Shown: piece after piece, positions 26,273-34,036 of the stretch | Position numbering within the stretch: position 1 is the first letter of the stretch | Layout of the letters: every line of letters begins with the position of its first letter | Assembly: GCA_944375795.1 (NCBI GenBank) | Contig: CALWAU010000114.1 | Span: 1-56,100 of the forward strand | DNA: 56,100 bases | DNA from: an uncultured Clostridia bacterium | Lineage (GTDB): Bacteria; Bacillota; Clostridia; Christensenellales; Borkfalkiaceae | Direction of reading: 5' to 3' | The notes under the pieces: generated by a model | What the model saw: only the letters and a program-made list of their open reading frames with translations | Databases searched by the model: none | Told to the model about the DNA's origin: nothing | Program-made: the position numbers and the translations under genes

Positions 26273-26644
26273 TCAGTTCTTCGCCGTGATGTTCTGGACG
26301 ATCTCGCTCGCCTTCTCGATCAGATTGTCGATGGGTTGATCGGTCACGCGGATAAGGCGGCAGGTTTTTCCGTCGTCGATGATGAATCCCATCGGCTTCA
26401 TGCTGACCACCGAACCGCTTCCCCCCGCGAAGGGCATGGAATCTGTCTCCTTCACCACTTTGACGTCTCCGTATTCCCCTCCGCCGGAAAGGCATCCCAT
26501 CGTCACCTTGGAAAAGGGAATGACCTGAAATCCGCTCGCCGTCACGATCGGCTTGCCGATGACGGTATCCACGTCCGCAAGGTCGTTCAGCGTCACGACC
26601 GAAGCATCGATCAGATTGTCGATTTTTTTGTTTTTCTCTGCCAT
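26273..26644 (-). CDS. ytfJ: GerW/YtfJ family sporulation protein
   Basis: 123 residues with no signal peptide. The family signature is clear: GKPIVTASGFQVIPFSKVTMG, a Gly-rich turn (GGGEYG, FAGGSGS) and GFIIDDG. In Bacillus GerW is made under sporulation control and is needed for germination with certain nutrients. It overlaps the upstream ytfI-like gene by 34 nt and is followed 2 nt later by the carboxypeptidase, so the three are translationally linked. Confidence 0.95.
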   Translation of the reverse strand: MAEKNKKIDNLIDASVVTLNDLADVDTVIGKPIVTASGFQVIPFSKVTMGCLSGGGEYGDVKVVKETDSMPFAGGSGSVVSMKPMGFIIDDGKTCRLIRVTDQPIDNLIEKASEIVQNITAKN

Positions 26645-27165
26645 AAACTTTTAATCTTCTCCTTCAGAAACTGCAAAAAGGCACAGAGCAGGATAAACAG
26701 GTTAAAGGACGTGACGAGATTCAGAGAGACCCGCAGTTCGTCCCCGTCCGTCAGCCAGAGATTGTTGCGGACATTTCCCCGCTCTCCCCCGACCGAAAAG
26801 AAGAAGGCCCGCAGCGCGGCGTGCACGACGGAGACGGGCAGAAGGTATTCCGCCCCCGTTTCCGTCGTCAGGGAAAAGGAGACCACGCGGAACGCCTTCA
26901 CGAAAGAAAATTTCTTTCTGTCCGAATCCATGCCGGAATAGGGTTTCAGAATCGCCTTGTCGGGAGAAATGTGCAAAGCTATTCCTCCTCGATAGGTCGT
27001 GACGTATCCTCCGACCAGCTTCAATGCCTTATATGCGTACAGAGCAAATCCGAATTTTCTCCGGTTCATGTCGTAATGCACGTCCGCTTCCAGAATAATG
27101 GGAAAAAACAAAAGCGCCAGCACCCCCGCCGCAACCGAAGCGAAATACAAAAAGAATCTGCCCAT
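26611..27165 (-). CDS. YtfI-like membrane-anchored protein (DUF2953-type)
   Basis: 184 residues from ATG 27165 (an alternative ATG lies at 27189). Hydrophobic N-terminal segment (FFLYFASVAAGVLALLFF) and a second near the C-terminus (SLNLVTSFNLFILLCAFLQF), with a beta-rich region between. Size, topology and position directly before ytfJ match YtfI-type proteins of spore formers. The start codon sits in one arm of a hairpin (27158-27182) and no clear ribosome site is visible. Function unknown. Confidence 0.75.
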   Translation of the reverse strand: MGRFFLYFASVAAGVLALLFFPIILEADVHYDMNRRKFGFALYAYKALKLVGGYVTTYRGGIALHISPDKAILKPYSGMDSDRKKFSFVKAFRVVSFSLTTETGAEYLLPVSVVHAALRAFFFSVGGERGNVRNNLWLTDGDELRVSLNLVTSFNLFILLCAFLQFLKEKIKSLWQRKTKKSTI

Positions 27166-27182
27166 AACTACAATATGGGCAG
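27158..27182 (-). repeat. Hairpin enclosing the ytfI-like start codon
   Basis: CTGCCCAT (27158-27165) and ATGGGCAG (27175-27182) are exact complements with a 9-nt loop. On the mRNA the start AUG lies in the 3' arm, so folding would hide it. Confidence 0.5.
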
Positions 27183-27237
27183 ATCGCACGAAAGTATGTA
27201 TTTTTTGTCGAAATTTGCAGGCTTCTCCGGCCGAACA

Positions 27238-27933
27238 TCACTGAATCTTGATGATGCCGTCCTCGATGTCCTTCAGAAAATCGGGAAGCTCGAAGCCGTC
27301 GGAATCCGCGCTTCCGCTCTCCTCGTTTTCCTCCCGCAGCTCCGGGTCCTTTTCGGGGTCGTAAACGTCCTTTTCATAGAGATAGCTGCTGCTCGATTCG
27401 CTCGCCGCATTCAGCTCGGCGATCTTGCGCATCAGCTCGTCGTAATCGGGCAAATCCGCGAGCGATTTCAACTTGAATCGCTTGAGGAAATTGTCCGTCG
27501 TAGCATACAGAATGGGCTTGCCGGGCACGTCCTTCCTGCCGGCAGGCGCAATCATATCGAGGCTGAGGAGGGTCGTCACCGCATAATCGCTGTTGACGCC
27601 GCGCACCGTTTCCAGCTCGGAGCGGGTAATCGGCTGTTTATAGGCGATAATCGCCGCGCATTCGAGGATGGTTTTGGTAAATTCCTTTTCCCGAATGGGA
27701 TTGAGCACGGATGCGACGGGGTCCTTATAGTCGGGATTGGTCGCCATCTGAAGTTTATGGTTGAAGGTGAGGAGGCGGATTCCGCAATCCCCCGAGTATT
27801 TTTTCTCGAGGTGCTTCACGGCGGTGTCCAGCTCCGCCTTCGTAATCGAAAGTTTTTCCCTCAGCATATCCATGGGCACCGCATTGCCCGAAGCGAACAA
27901 AATCGCCTCAATTATATTCGTCAATTTCTCCAA
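27238..27933 (-). CDS. scpB: Segregation and condensation protein ScpB
   Basis: 231 residues. Two winged-helix domains; conserved LECAAIIAYKQPITRSELETVRGVNSDYA, with LKRFKLKSLADLPDYDEL near the C-terminus. The acidic tail (after about residue 185) is longer than usual. It joins ScpA and SMC to form the condensin complex. Overlaps scpA by 26 nt. Confidence 0.97.
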   Translation of the reverse strand: MEKLTNIIEAILFASGNAVPMDMLREKLSITKAELDTAVKHLEKKYSGDCGIRLLTFNHKLQMATNPDYKDPVASVLNPIREKEFTKTILECAAIIAYKQPITRSELETVRGVNSDYAVTTLLSLDMIAPAGRKDVPGKPILYATTDNFLKRFKLKSLADLPDYDELMRKIAELNAASESSSSYLYEKDVYDPEKDPELREENEESGSADSDGFELPDFLKDIEDGIIKIQ

Positions 27934-28720
27934 TTTCTTCGTCCTCGTTCCTGTCCGGATTCTTCATGATTGTGATGGAAGAAAAAATTCCTTCCTGTTC
28001 CACGAGCAAAAACTGATGCTTCAAAAGTTCCAGAAGCGCCTGAAAGGTGGTCACGATCTCGGAGCGCGACGCGCTGTCCTCGAACAGATCTTCAAACCGG
28101 ACCCTTTCCCGCTCCCGGACGATCTGCCGTATGTAACCGATTTTTTCGGGCACCGTATAGCGATCCTTGGGAATCTCCCGCGGCGCCCCCGTTTCGTTTT
28201 TCATGCTCTCGCGTTTGAGCATGAGCTTTGCAAAGGCTTTCAGAAGGCCGTCGAGCGTAAAATCCTTGTATTTGACCTGGACGCCCCCGATGCTTCTGTC
28301 CGGCTCCTTGAAATAGTAACCGACCGTTTCCATCTCCTTGAGCTTTTCCGCCTCTTCCTTGATCATCTTATACTCTTCGAGCGCGCGGAACAGTTCCTCC
28401 TGCGGGTCGTCGTCCTCCTCGTAATAATCGTCGAAGCCGTCGTCGGGAGGCGGCACGAGGCTGCGCGCCTTGATGTCGATGATCGTCGCGGCGATTTTGA
28501 GATAATCGCTCGCCTTGTCCATATCGATATAGGGAAGCCCCTTCATATATTCGAGAAACTGCTCGGTGACCTGGGAGACAAAAATGTCCCTGATCTCGAT
28601 TTCTTCCTTCTCGATGAGATACAGAAGGAGGTCGAGCGGCCCTTCAAAATTGTCCAGAACCGTCGTATAATCCACTTCCGAATCGAAATTCTTTACCGAT
28701 TCAACCGTAAACTTTTCCAC
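27908..28720 (-). CDS. scpA: Segregation and condensation protein ScpA
   Basis: 270 residues, the kleisin subunit. Signature FEGPLDLLLYLIEKEEIEIRDIFVSQVTEQFLEYM at the N-terminus (SMC neck binding), an acidic insertion around residue 100 (YYEEDDDPQEE), and a C-terminal winged helix. Start is GTG at 28720 with AAGGGG 6 nt upstream. It follows the protease gene by 13 nt and overlaps scpB, all one transcript. Confidence 0.96.
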   Translation of the reverse strand: MEKFTVESVKNFDSEVDYTTVLDNFEGPLDLLLYLIEKEEIEIRDIFVSQVTEQFLEYMKGLPYIDMDKASDYLKIAATIIDIKARSLVPPPDDGFDDYYEEDDDPQEELFRALEEYKMIKEEAEKLKEMETVGYYFKEPDRSIGGVQVKYKDFTLDGLLKAFAKLMLKRESMKNETGAPREIPKDRYTVPEKIGYIRQIVRERERVRFEDLFEDSASRSEIVTTFQALLELLKHQFLLVEQEGIFSSITIMKNPDRNEDEEIGEIDEYN

Positions 28721-28733
28721 AAAACACCCCTTT

Positions 28734-29402
28734 TTACCTGAAAATCAAAAGCCAGAGCCGCTCGATCGGCCAACCGAGAATCCCGACCGCAAAATCCATC
28801 AGGTAGCCGAGAACGTCGATATAGCCGAGAAGCGGTATATACCGCGCCAGAATATTCAGCAAAATCAGTCCGAGCAAGACATAATAGCCGTAATCGCGCA
28901 AAAAGCGATACACCTTTCCCCGCTTCTTGTTGAGCGCATCGACGATGCGGAATCCGTCCAGCGGATAAAAGGGAAGCAGATTGAACACGCAGAAACTGAG
29001 CGAGCAGGCATAGAGATAGTACGCGGTATAATATATCAGCTGATGGCCGTACGTATTCCCCGCCAGATAGCGGGATACGAGCAAAAACAGCGGACAGAAC
29101 AAAAACGCCGAAAGATAATTGACGATCACGCCCGCCGCGCTCGTCCAGAAGCACCCGCTCCGATAATGTTTGAAATTGTTCGGATTAACGGGCACGGGCT
29201 TCGCCCAGCCGAATCCCGCCACCGCGAACAGCACCAAACCGATCGGGTCGAAATGACGGAGCGGATTGAGCGTCATGCGGCCGTTGAATTTTGCCGTCGG
29301 ATCGCCGCATTTCCAGGCGACAAAGGCATGGGCAAATTCATGCAGCGTCAGGACGACTACGGCGGCGAGAAAGCTCGCGACGATCTGTATAAGATAACTC
29401 AT
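28734..29402 (-). CDS. Site-2-type zinc metalloprotease (M50 family)
   Basis: 222 residues, integral membrane. Zinc-binding HEFAH lies in the first membrane segment (about residue 21-25) and the third ligand region is NPLRHFDPIG, later NLLPFYPLDGFRI, which is the typical NPDG-like loop. There is no PDZ domain, so it is the short YwhC/Rip3-like form common next to scpAB in Firmicutes. The substrate is unknown. The promoter -10 lies only 6 nt upstream of the ATG, predicting a leaderless message. Confidence 0.92.
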   Translation of the reverse strand: MSYLIQIVASFLAAVVVLTLHEFAHAFVAWKCGDPTAKFNGRMTLNPLRHFDPIGLVLFAVAGFGWAKPVPVNPNNFKHYRSGCFWTSAAGVIVNYLSAFLFCPLFLLVSRYLAGNTYGHQLIYYTAYYLYACSLSFCVFNLLPFYPLDGFRIVDALNKKRGKVYRFLRDYGYYVLLGLILLNILARYIPLLGYIDVLGYLMDFAVGILGWPIERLWLLIFR

Positions 29403-29408
29403 GCAAAT

Positions 29409-29437
29409 ATTATAGCGCCTTTGCGTGAAAAAAGCAA
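29409..29437 (-). promoter_or_regulatory. Promoter abutting the M50 protease start codon
   Basis: On the minus strand TTGCTT (29437-29432) and TATAAT (29414-29409), 17 bp spacer, then 6 nt to the ATG at 29402. It should drive M50-scpA-scpB-ytfI-ytfJ-dacF-rluB. Confidence 0.75.
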
Positions 29438-29479
29438 GTGCGTGAAAGGATTTTTCGGATAAATCTTCTCAAAAAGAGC

Positions 29480-30832
29480 TCAGTCCTTTCCGCCGTCCGC
29501 ACCCTTTTCCGAAAGGCGGGCGGGAATGACGTCGTTCCGCGTCAAATCCTCATAGCTCTGCGGCCTGACGATATACTCCGCGCGCCCGTCCTTTACGAGC
29601 ACGCACGGCGGAATCAGATTGCGGTTATAATTCATCGCCATCGAATAATTATAAGCGCCCGTCGAAAGCACCGCGAGCAGATCCCCCGGCTTCGCCGCGG
29701 GAAGATTGGCGCCCGTGCATATCAGATCGCCGCTCTCGCAGCACTTGCCGGCTATCGAAACGATTTCGGTGGGCGTCTCATTCGCTCGGGCGGCGAGGAC
29801 GGGCGTATATTTCGCCTGATAGAGCGCGTAACGGGGATTGTCGAACATACCGCCATCCACCGCCACGTATTTCCGGACTCCCGGGATATTTTTCACCGCG
29901 CCGACCGTATAGAGCGTGATTCCCGCCTCGCCCACGATCGAGCGGCCGGGCTCAATGAGCAGAAACGGGCGCTTGAGCCCCTTTCCGTCCGCGCAGCGAA
30001 CGACGGCCCCGATGAGCGCCTCGAGATATTCCGCATATCCCTCCGGCGGAATTTTTCTGTCCTCGTCGGTATACCAGATTCCGAAACCGCCCCCCAAATT
30101 GAGTTCTTCGGTGACGAATCCGTGTCTTTCCTTCATTTCCGCGGCGAATGCCATGCACTTTTCCGCCGCGAGCACAAAGGACTGCTTTTCAAAGATCTGG
30201 GAACCGATATGGCAATGAAAGCCACGCAGGCAGACATGCGCTTGGGAAAGCGCATACTCCGCCGCTTCCTCCGCCGTTCCGTCGGCGACGGAGAACCCGA
30301 ATTTGCTGTCCGTTTTCGCCGTCTGGATATAGGCGTGCGTATGCGCCTCCACGCCCGGATTGATGCGCAGGAGAATATTTTGCACTTTTCCGTGTTCGGC
30401 GGCGATGCGTTCGATTTTGTCGATCTCCGTCACGGCGTCCGCGACGATGCAGCCGACGCCGGCGGAAATCGCTTCCTCCAGCTCGTAATCCAGCTTGTTG
30501 TTTCCGTGCATGTAAATTTTTGAAGCGGGAAAACCCGCTTTCAGCGCCGTATAGAGCTCGCCGCCCGAAACCACGTCCGCCCCGATGTTCTCCTGGTCCG
30601 CAATGCGATACATCGCTTCGCAGGAAAACGCCTTGGAGGCGTAAAGCACCAGGCCGTTTCCTCCGTATTCCCGTTCGAGGGTGTCCCGATAGACCCCCAT
30701 CATCCGACGAATGTACGCCTCGTCGAACACGTAGAGCGGCGTCCCGAATTTTTTCGCCAAATCGACGCAGTCCGCCCCGCCGATTTCCAGATGTCCTTTT
30801 TCGTTTACCTTCAATGTATCTCTCGCATTCAT
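29480..30832 (-). CDS. lysA: Diaminopimelate decarboxylase
   Basis: 450 residues. PLP enzyme making L-lysine from meso-diaminopimelate. PLP Lys in YASKAFSC, HCHIGSQI, GGGFGIWY, EPGRSIVGEAG and the substrate-binding CESGDLI are all visible. ATG 30832 is chosen because GGAAGG lies 8 nt upstream; a 17-codon in-frame extension to ATG 30883 has no ribosome site but lies 5 nt from a -10, so a leaderless longer form is possible. Monocistronic by position. Confidence 0.96.
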   Translation of the reverse strand: MNARDTLKVNEKGHLEIGGADCVDLAKKFGTPLYVFDEAYIRRMMGVYRDTLEREYGGNGLVLYASKAFSCEAMYRIADQENIGADVVSGGELYTALKAGFPASKIYMHGNNKLDYELEEAISAGVGCIVADAVTEIDKIERIAAEHGKVQNILLRINPGVEAHTHAYIQTAKTDSKFGFSVADGTAEEAAEYALSQAHVCLRGFHCHIGSQIFEKQSFVLAAEKCMAFAAEMKERHGFVTEELNLGGGFGIWYTDEDRKIPPEGYAEYLEALIGAVVRCADGKGLKRPFLLIEPGRSIVGEAGITLYTVGAVKNIPGVRKYVAVDGGMFDNPRYALYQAKYTPVLAARANETPTEIVSIAGKCCESGDLICTGANLPAAKPGDLLAVLSTGAYNYSMAMNYNRNLIPPCVLVKDGRAEYIVRPQSYEDLTRNDVIPARLSEKGADGGKD

Positions 30833-30888
30833 TTCTTCCGCCTTCCGGAGCGCCGCGGCGTTCCGTCCGTTTTGTGTTTTCATTTCTT

Positions 30889-30917
30889 ATTTTAGCAAAA
30901 AATATCAAAAATTGCAA
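30889..30917 (-). promoter_or_regulatory. lysA promoter
   Basis: On the minus strand TTGCAA (30917-30912) and TAAAAT (30894-30889), 17 bp spacer. The expected start is at about 30882, giving a 50-nt leader for ATG 30832 or none for ATG 30883. No lysine riboswitch is present in so short a leader. Confidence 0.65.
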
Positions 30918-30938
30918 GGACGCAAAAGGCTTTTTCGC

Positions 30939-30979
30939 AAAAAAAACCGCCCTTCGGAGAAAAATTCCGGGAAGGGCGG
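30939..30979 (-). terminator. Terminator after dacA
   Basis: CCGCCCTTC (30947-30955) and GAAGGGCGG (30971-30979) pair. On the minus strand eight T follow (30946-30939). It ends the long nusB-recN-spoIVB-dacA cluster. Confidence 0.9.
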
Positions 30980-30996
30980 AAACGCGGGCGCGAAAT

Positions 30997-32226
30997 TTAC
31001 AGATTCCAGCCTTGCGCGACGCGGCGGAGACGGTCGAGAAAGCCCGCGGCGGCGACCGATTCGTTGGCGACCAGGTTTACCCTGTCGATTTCCACGCGGT
31101 CGCGGTAGACGACGATTTCTCCCACCTTGTCACCCGCTTTCACGGGCGCTTTGACGCGGCCGTTCATGCGCACGTCCAGGGTCACGTCCTCCGAAGCTCC
31201 GCGGCGGGAAAAAATATGCGAACTGCGTTCGGGGCGCACCGATACGCTCCGGGCCTTTCCTCCGCTCACCTGCGCCGTTTCGTTCAAAGGATTGTTTTCG
31301 TCCACGACCGTTTTCAGCGTATAGGTCGCAAACGCGTAATCGAACATCGTGCGGACGTCGCCGAAGCGATGCTCGCTGGAATCCTCGCCGATCACGACCG
31401 AGACGAGGCGCATGCCTCCCCGCTTTGCCGTCGCGGCCAGACAAAAGCCCGCCTGGCTCGTATATCCGGTCTTTCCGCCGTCGCAGCCCTCGTAAAAGCG
31501 CACCAGGCGGTTGGTGTTGGAAATTTCCGTATAACGCCCCTCGGGATGCTCGAACTTATCCGTCCAGATTCGGCTGAACGAAAAATATTCCTCGTGCGAG
31601 ACGAGCTCCGCCAGCATTTTCGCGACGTCGCGCGCGCACGAATACTGCGGTTCGCGGGGAAGCCCCGTACTGTTGGCAAACAGCGTGTTTTCCGTGCCGA
31701 GTTCCTTTGCGCGGGCATTCATGCGATCGGTGAAAAGGGCTTCGCTCCCCGCGATGCGTTCCGCCAGCGCCACGCAGCTGTCGTTGGCCGAACAGACGAC
31801 GATACTCTTGATGAGCTCGCGCACGGGATACTGCGCATTCGCTTCGAGAAAGACCTGGGAACCGCCCATGGAGGCCGCGTTCGCGCTCACCGCGATTTCC
31901 TCGTCGAGGGAGAGATTTCCCTCCGAAATCGCGTCAAAGCACAAAATCAGCGTCATGATTTTGCACATGCTGGCAATCGGAAGCCGGGCCTCGGCGTTCT
32001 GCGCATAGATCTCCGTGCCGCTCGCCCAATCCATCATATAGGCCGCTTTGGCCGTCAGACCGAGATCGACGTCCTCCGCGACGGAGCTCTCCCCGGCGGC
32101 AGCCGCAAGGACCGTATCCGCGGCCGCCTCGGCCGAGGCATACTCCCCGCGGGAAGGTATCGCATTTGTGAAAACAGACGGAACAAGAAAGGATATTCCG
32201 AGAATGATGCCCAACAATCTTTTCAT
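30997..32226 (-). CDS. D-alanyl-D-alanine carboxypeptidase (PBP5 type, DacA-like)
   Basis: 409 residues. Signal peptide (LLGIILGISFLVPSVFTNA), S11 peptidase domain with SxxK in IASMCKIMT, SxN in CSANDS and KTG in GGKTGYTS, then a PBP5_C beta domain and a C-terminal amphipathic helix (FLDRLRRVAQGWNL) for membrane attachment. It removes terminal D-Ala from peptidoglycan pentapeptides. It is more complete than the other S11 gene at 25203, so it may be the vegetative DacA; the spoIVB and spoIIM-like genes upstream leave a sporulation role possible. Confidence 0.93.
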   Translation of the reverse strand: MKRLLGIILGISFLVPSVFTNAIPSRGEYASAEAAADTVLAAAAGESSVAEDVDLGLTAKAAYMMDWASGTEIYAQNAEARLPIASMCKIMTLILCFDAISEGNLSLDEEIAVSANAASMGGSQVFLEANAQYPVRELIKSIVVCSANDSCVALAERIAGSEALFTDRMNARAKELGTENTLFANSTGLPREPQYSCARDVAKMLAELVSHEEYFSFSRIWTDKFEHPEGRYTEISNTNRLVRFYEGCDGGKTGYTSQAGFCLAATAKRGGMRLVSVVIGEDSSEHRFGDVRTMFDYAFATYTLKTVVDENNPLNETAQVSGGKARSVSVRPERSSHIFSRRGASEDVTLDVRMNGRVKAPVKAGDKVGEIVVYRDRVEIDRVNLVANESVAAAGFLDRLRRVAQGWNL

Positions 32227-32295
32227 ACCTTTAGTTTTTCTCTTTCCGCGGGGATTATGCGCGCCGCCGGAAAACGGCGCAACGCTCCGGCATTC

Positions 32296-32940
32296 TCACA
32301 GAATCCGCGCCACGGGACGGAAAACAAGGCAGACGGAGAGAAACTCCAAAACGGCGCAAAGAAGCGCGGCCGCGGCGGCAGCCAGCAACCATACGGCAAA
32401 CTCCTTCAGTTTCCGGACGACGTTTCCTCCCCGATTTTCGCAGCCGCAATCGAACGCGATCACGGAAAGTGCGACATGCACGGCCGCAAACAGCAAAACC
32501 TGCGGCAAAAGGACGATCAGCCAAATCGCGAAGCCGCTGAACCGATAGACGGAAAACAATATCACGGTGACGGAACCGAAAACAAATCCCTTGTAGAATA
32601 CGAGCAGCCCCTGCAAGGGAACGAAAAATACGGAGACGGCCAACAAAACGGACGGCAGCAGAAACAGCGCGCCGTTCATCGTTCTGTCCAGAAAAATTCC
32701 CCACGCCGACCCGGAAAATATCCGGTAAACATAGACGTCGCAGTAATCGAGATAATAATACTCGACGGACGACGGTTTATCGATTACTATGCCAGACAAT
32801 ATACCTATGAAAAAACAGAGCGCGAATGCGACGGTCCAAAACAGCCGCCTGCCGAGTATACGCACGATTTCCCGAAAAAAAGAAGAAAGGTCCATATCCA
32901 AATATATGAACCCTTCCCCTCTTTTTATTCTCTTTTTCAC
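32296..32940 (-). CDS. SpoIIM-like multi-pass membrane protein
   Basis: Up to 214 residues with about five hydrophobic segments (FWTVAFALCFFIGILSG, MNGALFLLPSVLLAVSVFF, GFVFGSVTVILFSVY, AIWLIVLLPQVLLFAAVHVAL, AVWLLAAAAAALLCAVLEFL). The topology and the GxxFG and LPQ positions resemble stage II sporulation protein M, which acts with SpoIID/SpoIIP in engulfment. GTG 32940 overlaps the spoIVB stop; TTG 32901 or ATG 32895 are alternative starts. Sequence support is moderate; the sporulation neighbours strengthen it. Confidence 0.7.
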   Translation of the reverse strand: MKKRIKRGEGFIYLDMDLSSFFREIVRILGRRLFWTVAFALCFFIGILSGIVIDKPSSVEYYYLDYCDVYVYRIFSGSAWGIFLDRTMNGALFLLPSVLLAVSVFFVPLQGLLVFYKGFVFGSVTVILFSVYRFSGFAIWLIVLLPQVLLFAAVHVALSVIAFDCGCENRGGNVVRKLKEFAVWLLAAAAAALLCAVLEFLSVCLVFRPVARIL

Positions 32941-33953
32941 TCTTTCAGCATCGTATTGATATCGATTCCGTATCCCCTCGTCGGGTCATTGAGAAATACG
33001 TGCGTGACGGCTCCCACCAGCTTCCCGTCCTGCAGAATCGGGCTTCCGCTCATTCCCTGCACGATTCCGCCCGTTTCGGAGATCAGCTCCTTATCGGTAA
33101 TTCTGATAACGAAATTTTTATTGTTTTTATTCGTCTTATCCACCTTGACGATATCGATGGCATATTTTTTCGGACAAACGCCGCTGACGGTGGAAAGGAT
33201 ATACGCGTCGCCCGGCTGCACTTCATCGATATCCGCGGTATAGACGCATTCCAGCCCCGAGAGTTCATAGCTGTCGCTGACCTGTCCGTAAATGCCGCAT
33301 TCACAGAGTTTTTCGGCGTTGCCTATGCCGCCTTCGCTGAGAAACATCCCGCGAAGTTCTCCCGCCTTGCCCCGAATGCCCTTGGATACGCTGACGATGC
33401 TGCATTGATACACCTTTCCGCCCGCAATCTTCATTTCGCGGCGATCCTCGCCGACAACCGAATGTCCCAGCGAACCGAATCTTTTCGTCTGCTTATCGAT
33501 ATAAGTAACGGTACCGATACCCGAAACGCTGTCCCGGATGAGCACGCCGATTTTGTATTTCCCCGTAACCTTATCCTTCACGGGCGTGACGGAAAAAGTC
33601 ATTTCCGTCTCCCCGCGCAAAACCTTCAGTTCGATCGCCCTTCCCTTGCATTTTCCCAAAATTTCATTCAGCTCGCCGACCGTTTCCACGCGGATCCCGG
33701 CGGCCTCGGTAATGACGTCTCCCGTCCTGATTCCCGCATCGGCGGCGGGAGACGTCGCGCCCTTATCGTTCATTACCTCACTCAGCCCGATGACCTGCGC
33801 TCCTCCCGCGCTGAGCGTAAAGCCCGCGGGCATTCCTCCGACATATACCTCTCTGCCGGCCGCATCGACGGTCACGAACGTATATCCGACGCCCCCCGCG
33901 ACGATGCCGAACGACAGAAATATCCCCAACAAAAAAGCACTCAATCTGCGCAT
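32937..33953 (-). CDS. spoIVB: SpoIVB signalling serine peptidase
   Basis: 338 residues. N-terminal membrane anchor/signal (LSAFLLGIFLSFGIVAGGVGY), PDZ domain (about 40-120, GIRTGDVITEAAGIRVE), then the S55 peptidase domain with His164 in GSLGHSVV and Ser in GMSGSPIL (about 302-304). In Bacillus it is secreted from the forespore and triggers pro-sigma-K processing. RBS GGGGG precedes the ATG. It follows recN as in Bacillus, but the usual spo0A partner does not come next; a SpoIIM-like gene does. Confidence 0.97.
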   Translation of the reverse strand: MRRLSAFLLGIFLSFGIVAGGVGYTFVTVDAAGREVYVGGMPAGFTLSAGGAQVIGLSEVMNDKGATSPAADAGIRTGDVITEAAGIRVETVGELNEILGKCKGRAIELKVLRGETEMTFSVTPVKDKVTGKYKIGVLIRDSVSGIGTVTYIDKQTKRFGSLGHSVVGEDRREMKIAGGKVYQCSIVSVSKGIRGKAGELRGMFLSEGGIGNAEKLCECGIYGQVSDSYELSGLECVYTADIDEVQPGDAYILSTVSGVCPKKYAIDIVKVDKTNKNNKNFVIRITDKELISETGGIVQGMSGSPILQDGKLVGAVTHVFLNDPTRGYGIDINTMLKE

Positions 33954-33983
33954 GATTACCCCCGTCTGAAAGGTAATTTGTGC

Positions 33984-33999
33984 AGAAAGAGCTCTTTCT
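33984..33999. repeat. 16-bp palindrome upstream of spoIVB
   Basis: AGAAAGAGCTCTTTCT is fully self-complementary and centred 38 bp before the spoIVB start codon. A second small hairpin (TCCGC/GCGGA, 34012-34025) lies beside it. A regulator site or mRNA fold is possible; no T run supports termination. Confidence 0.4.
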
Positions 34000-34036
34000 A
34001 TTCGCCGAAAATCCGCCTATGCGGACTCGATTCCTG

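Noticed and set aside
32782..32800. TTACTATGCCAGACAATA resembling the palindromic element in the SpoIIM-like gene
   Set aside because: Only one arm matches and no partner arm follows after 7 nt; the codons fit a normal membrane helix.
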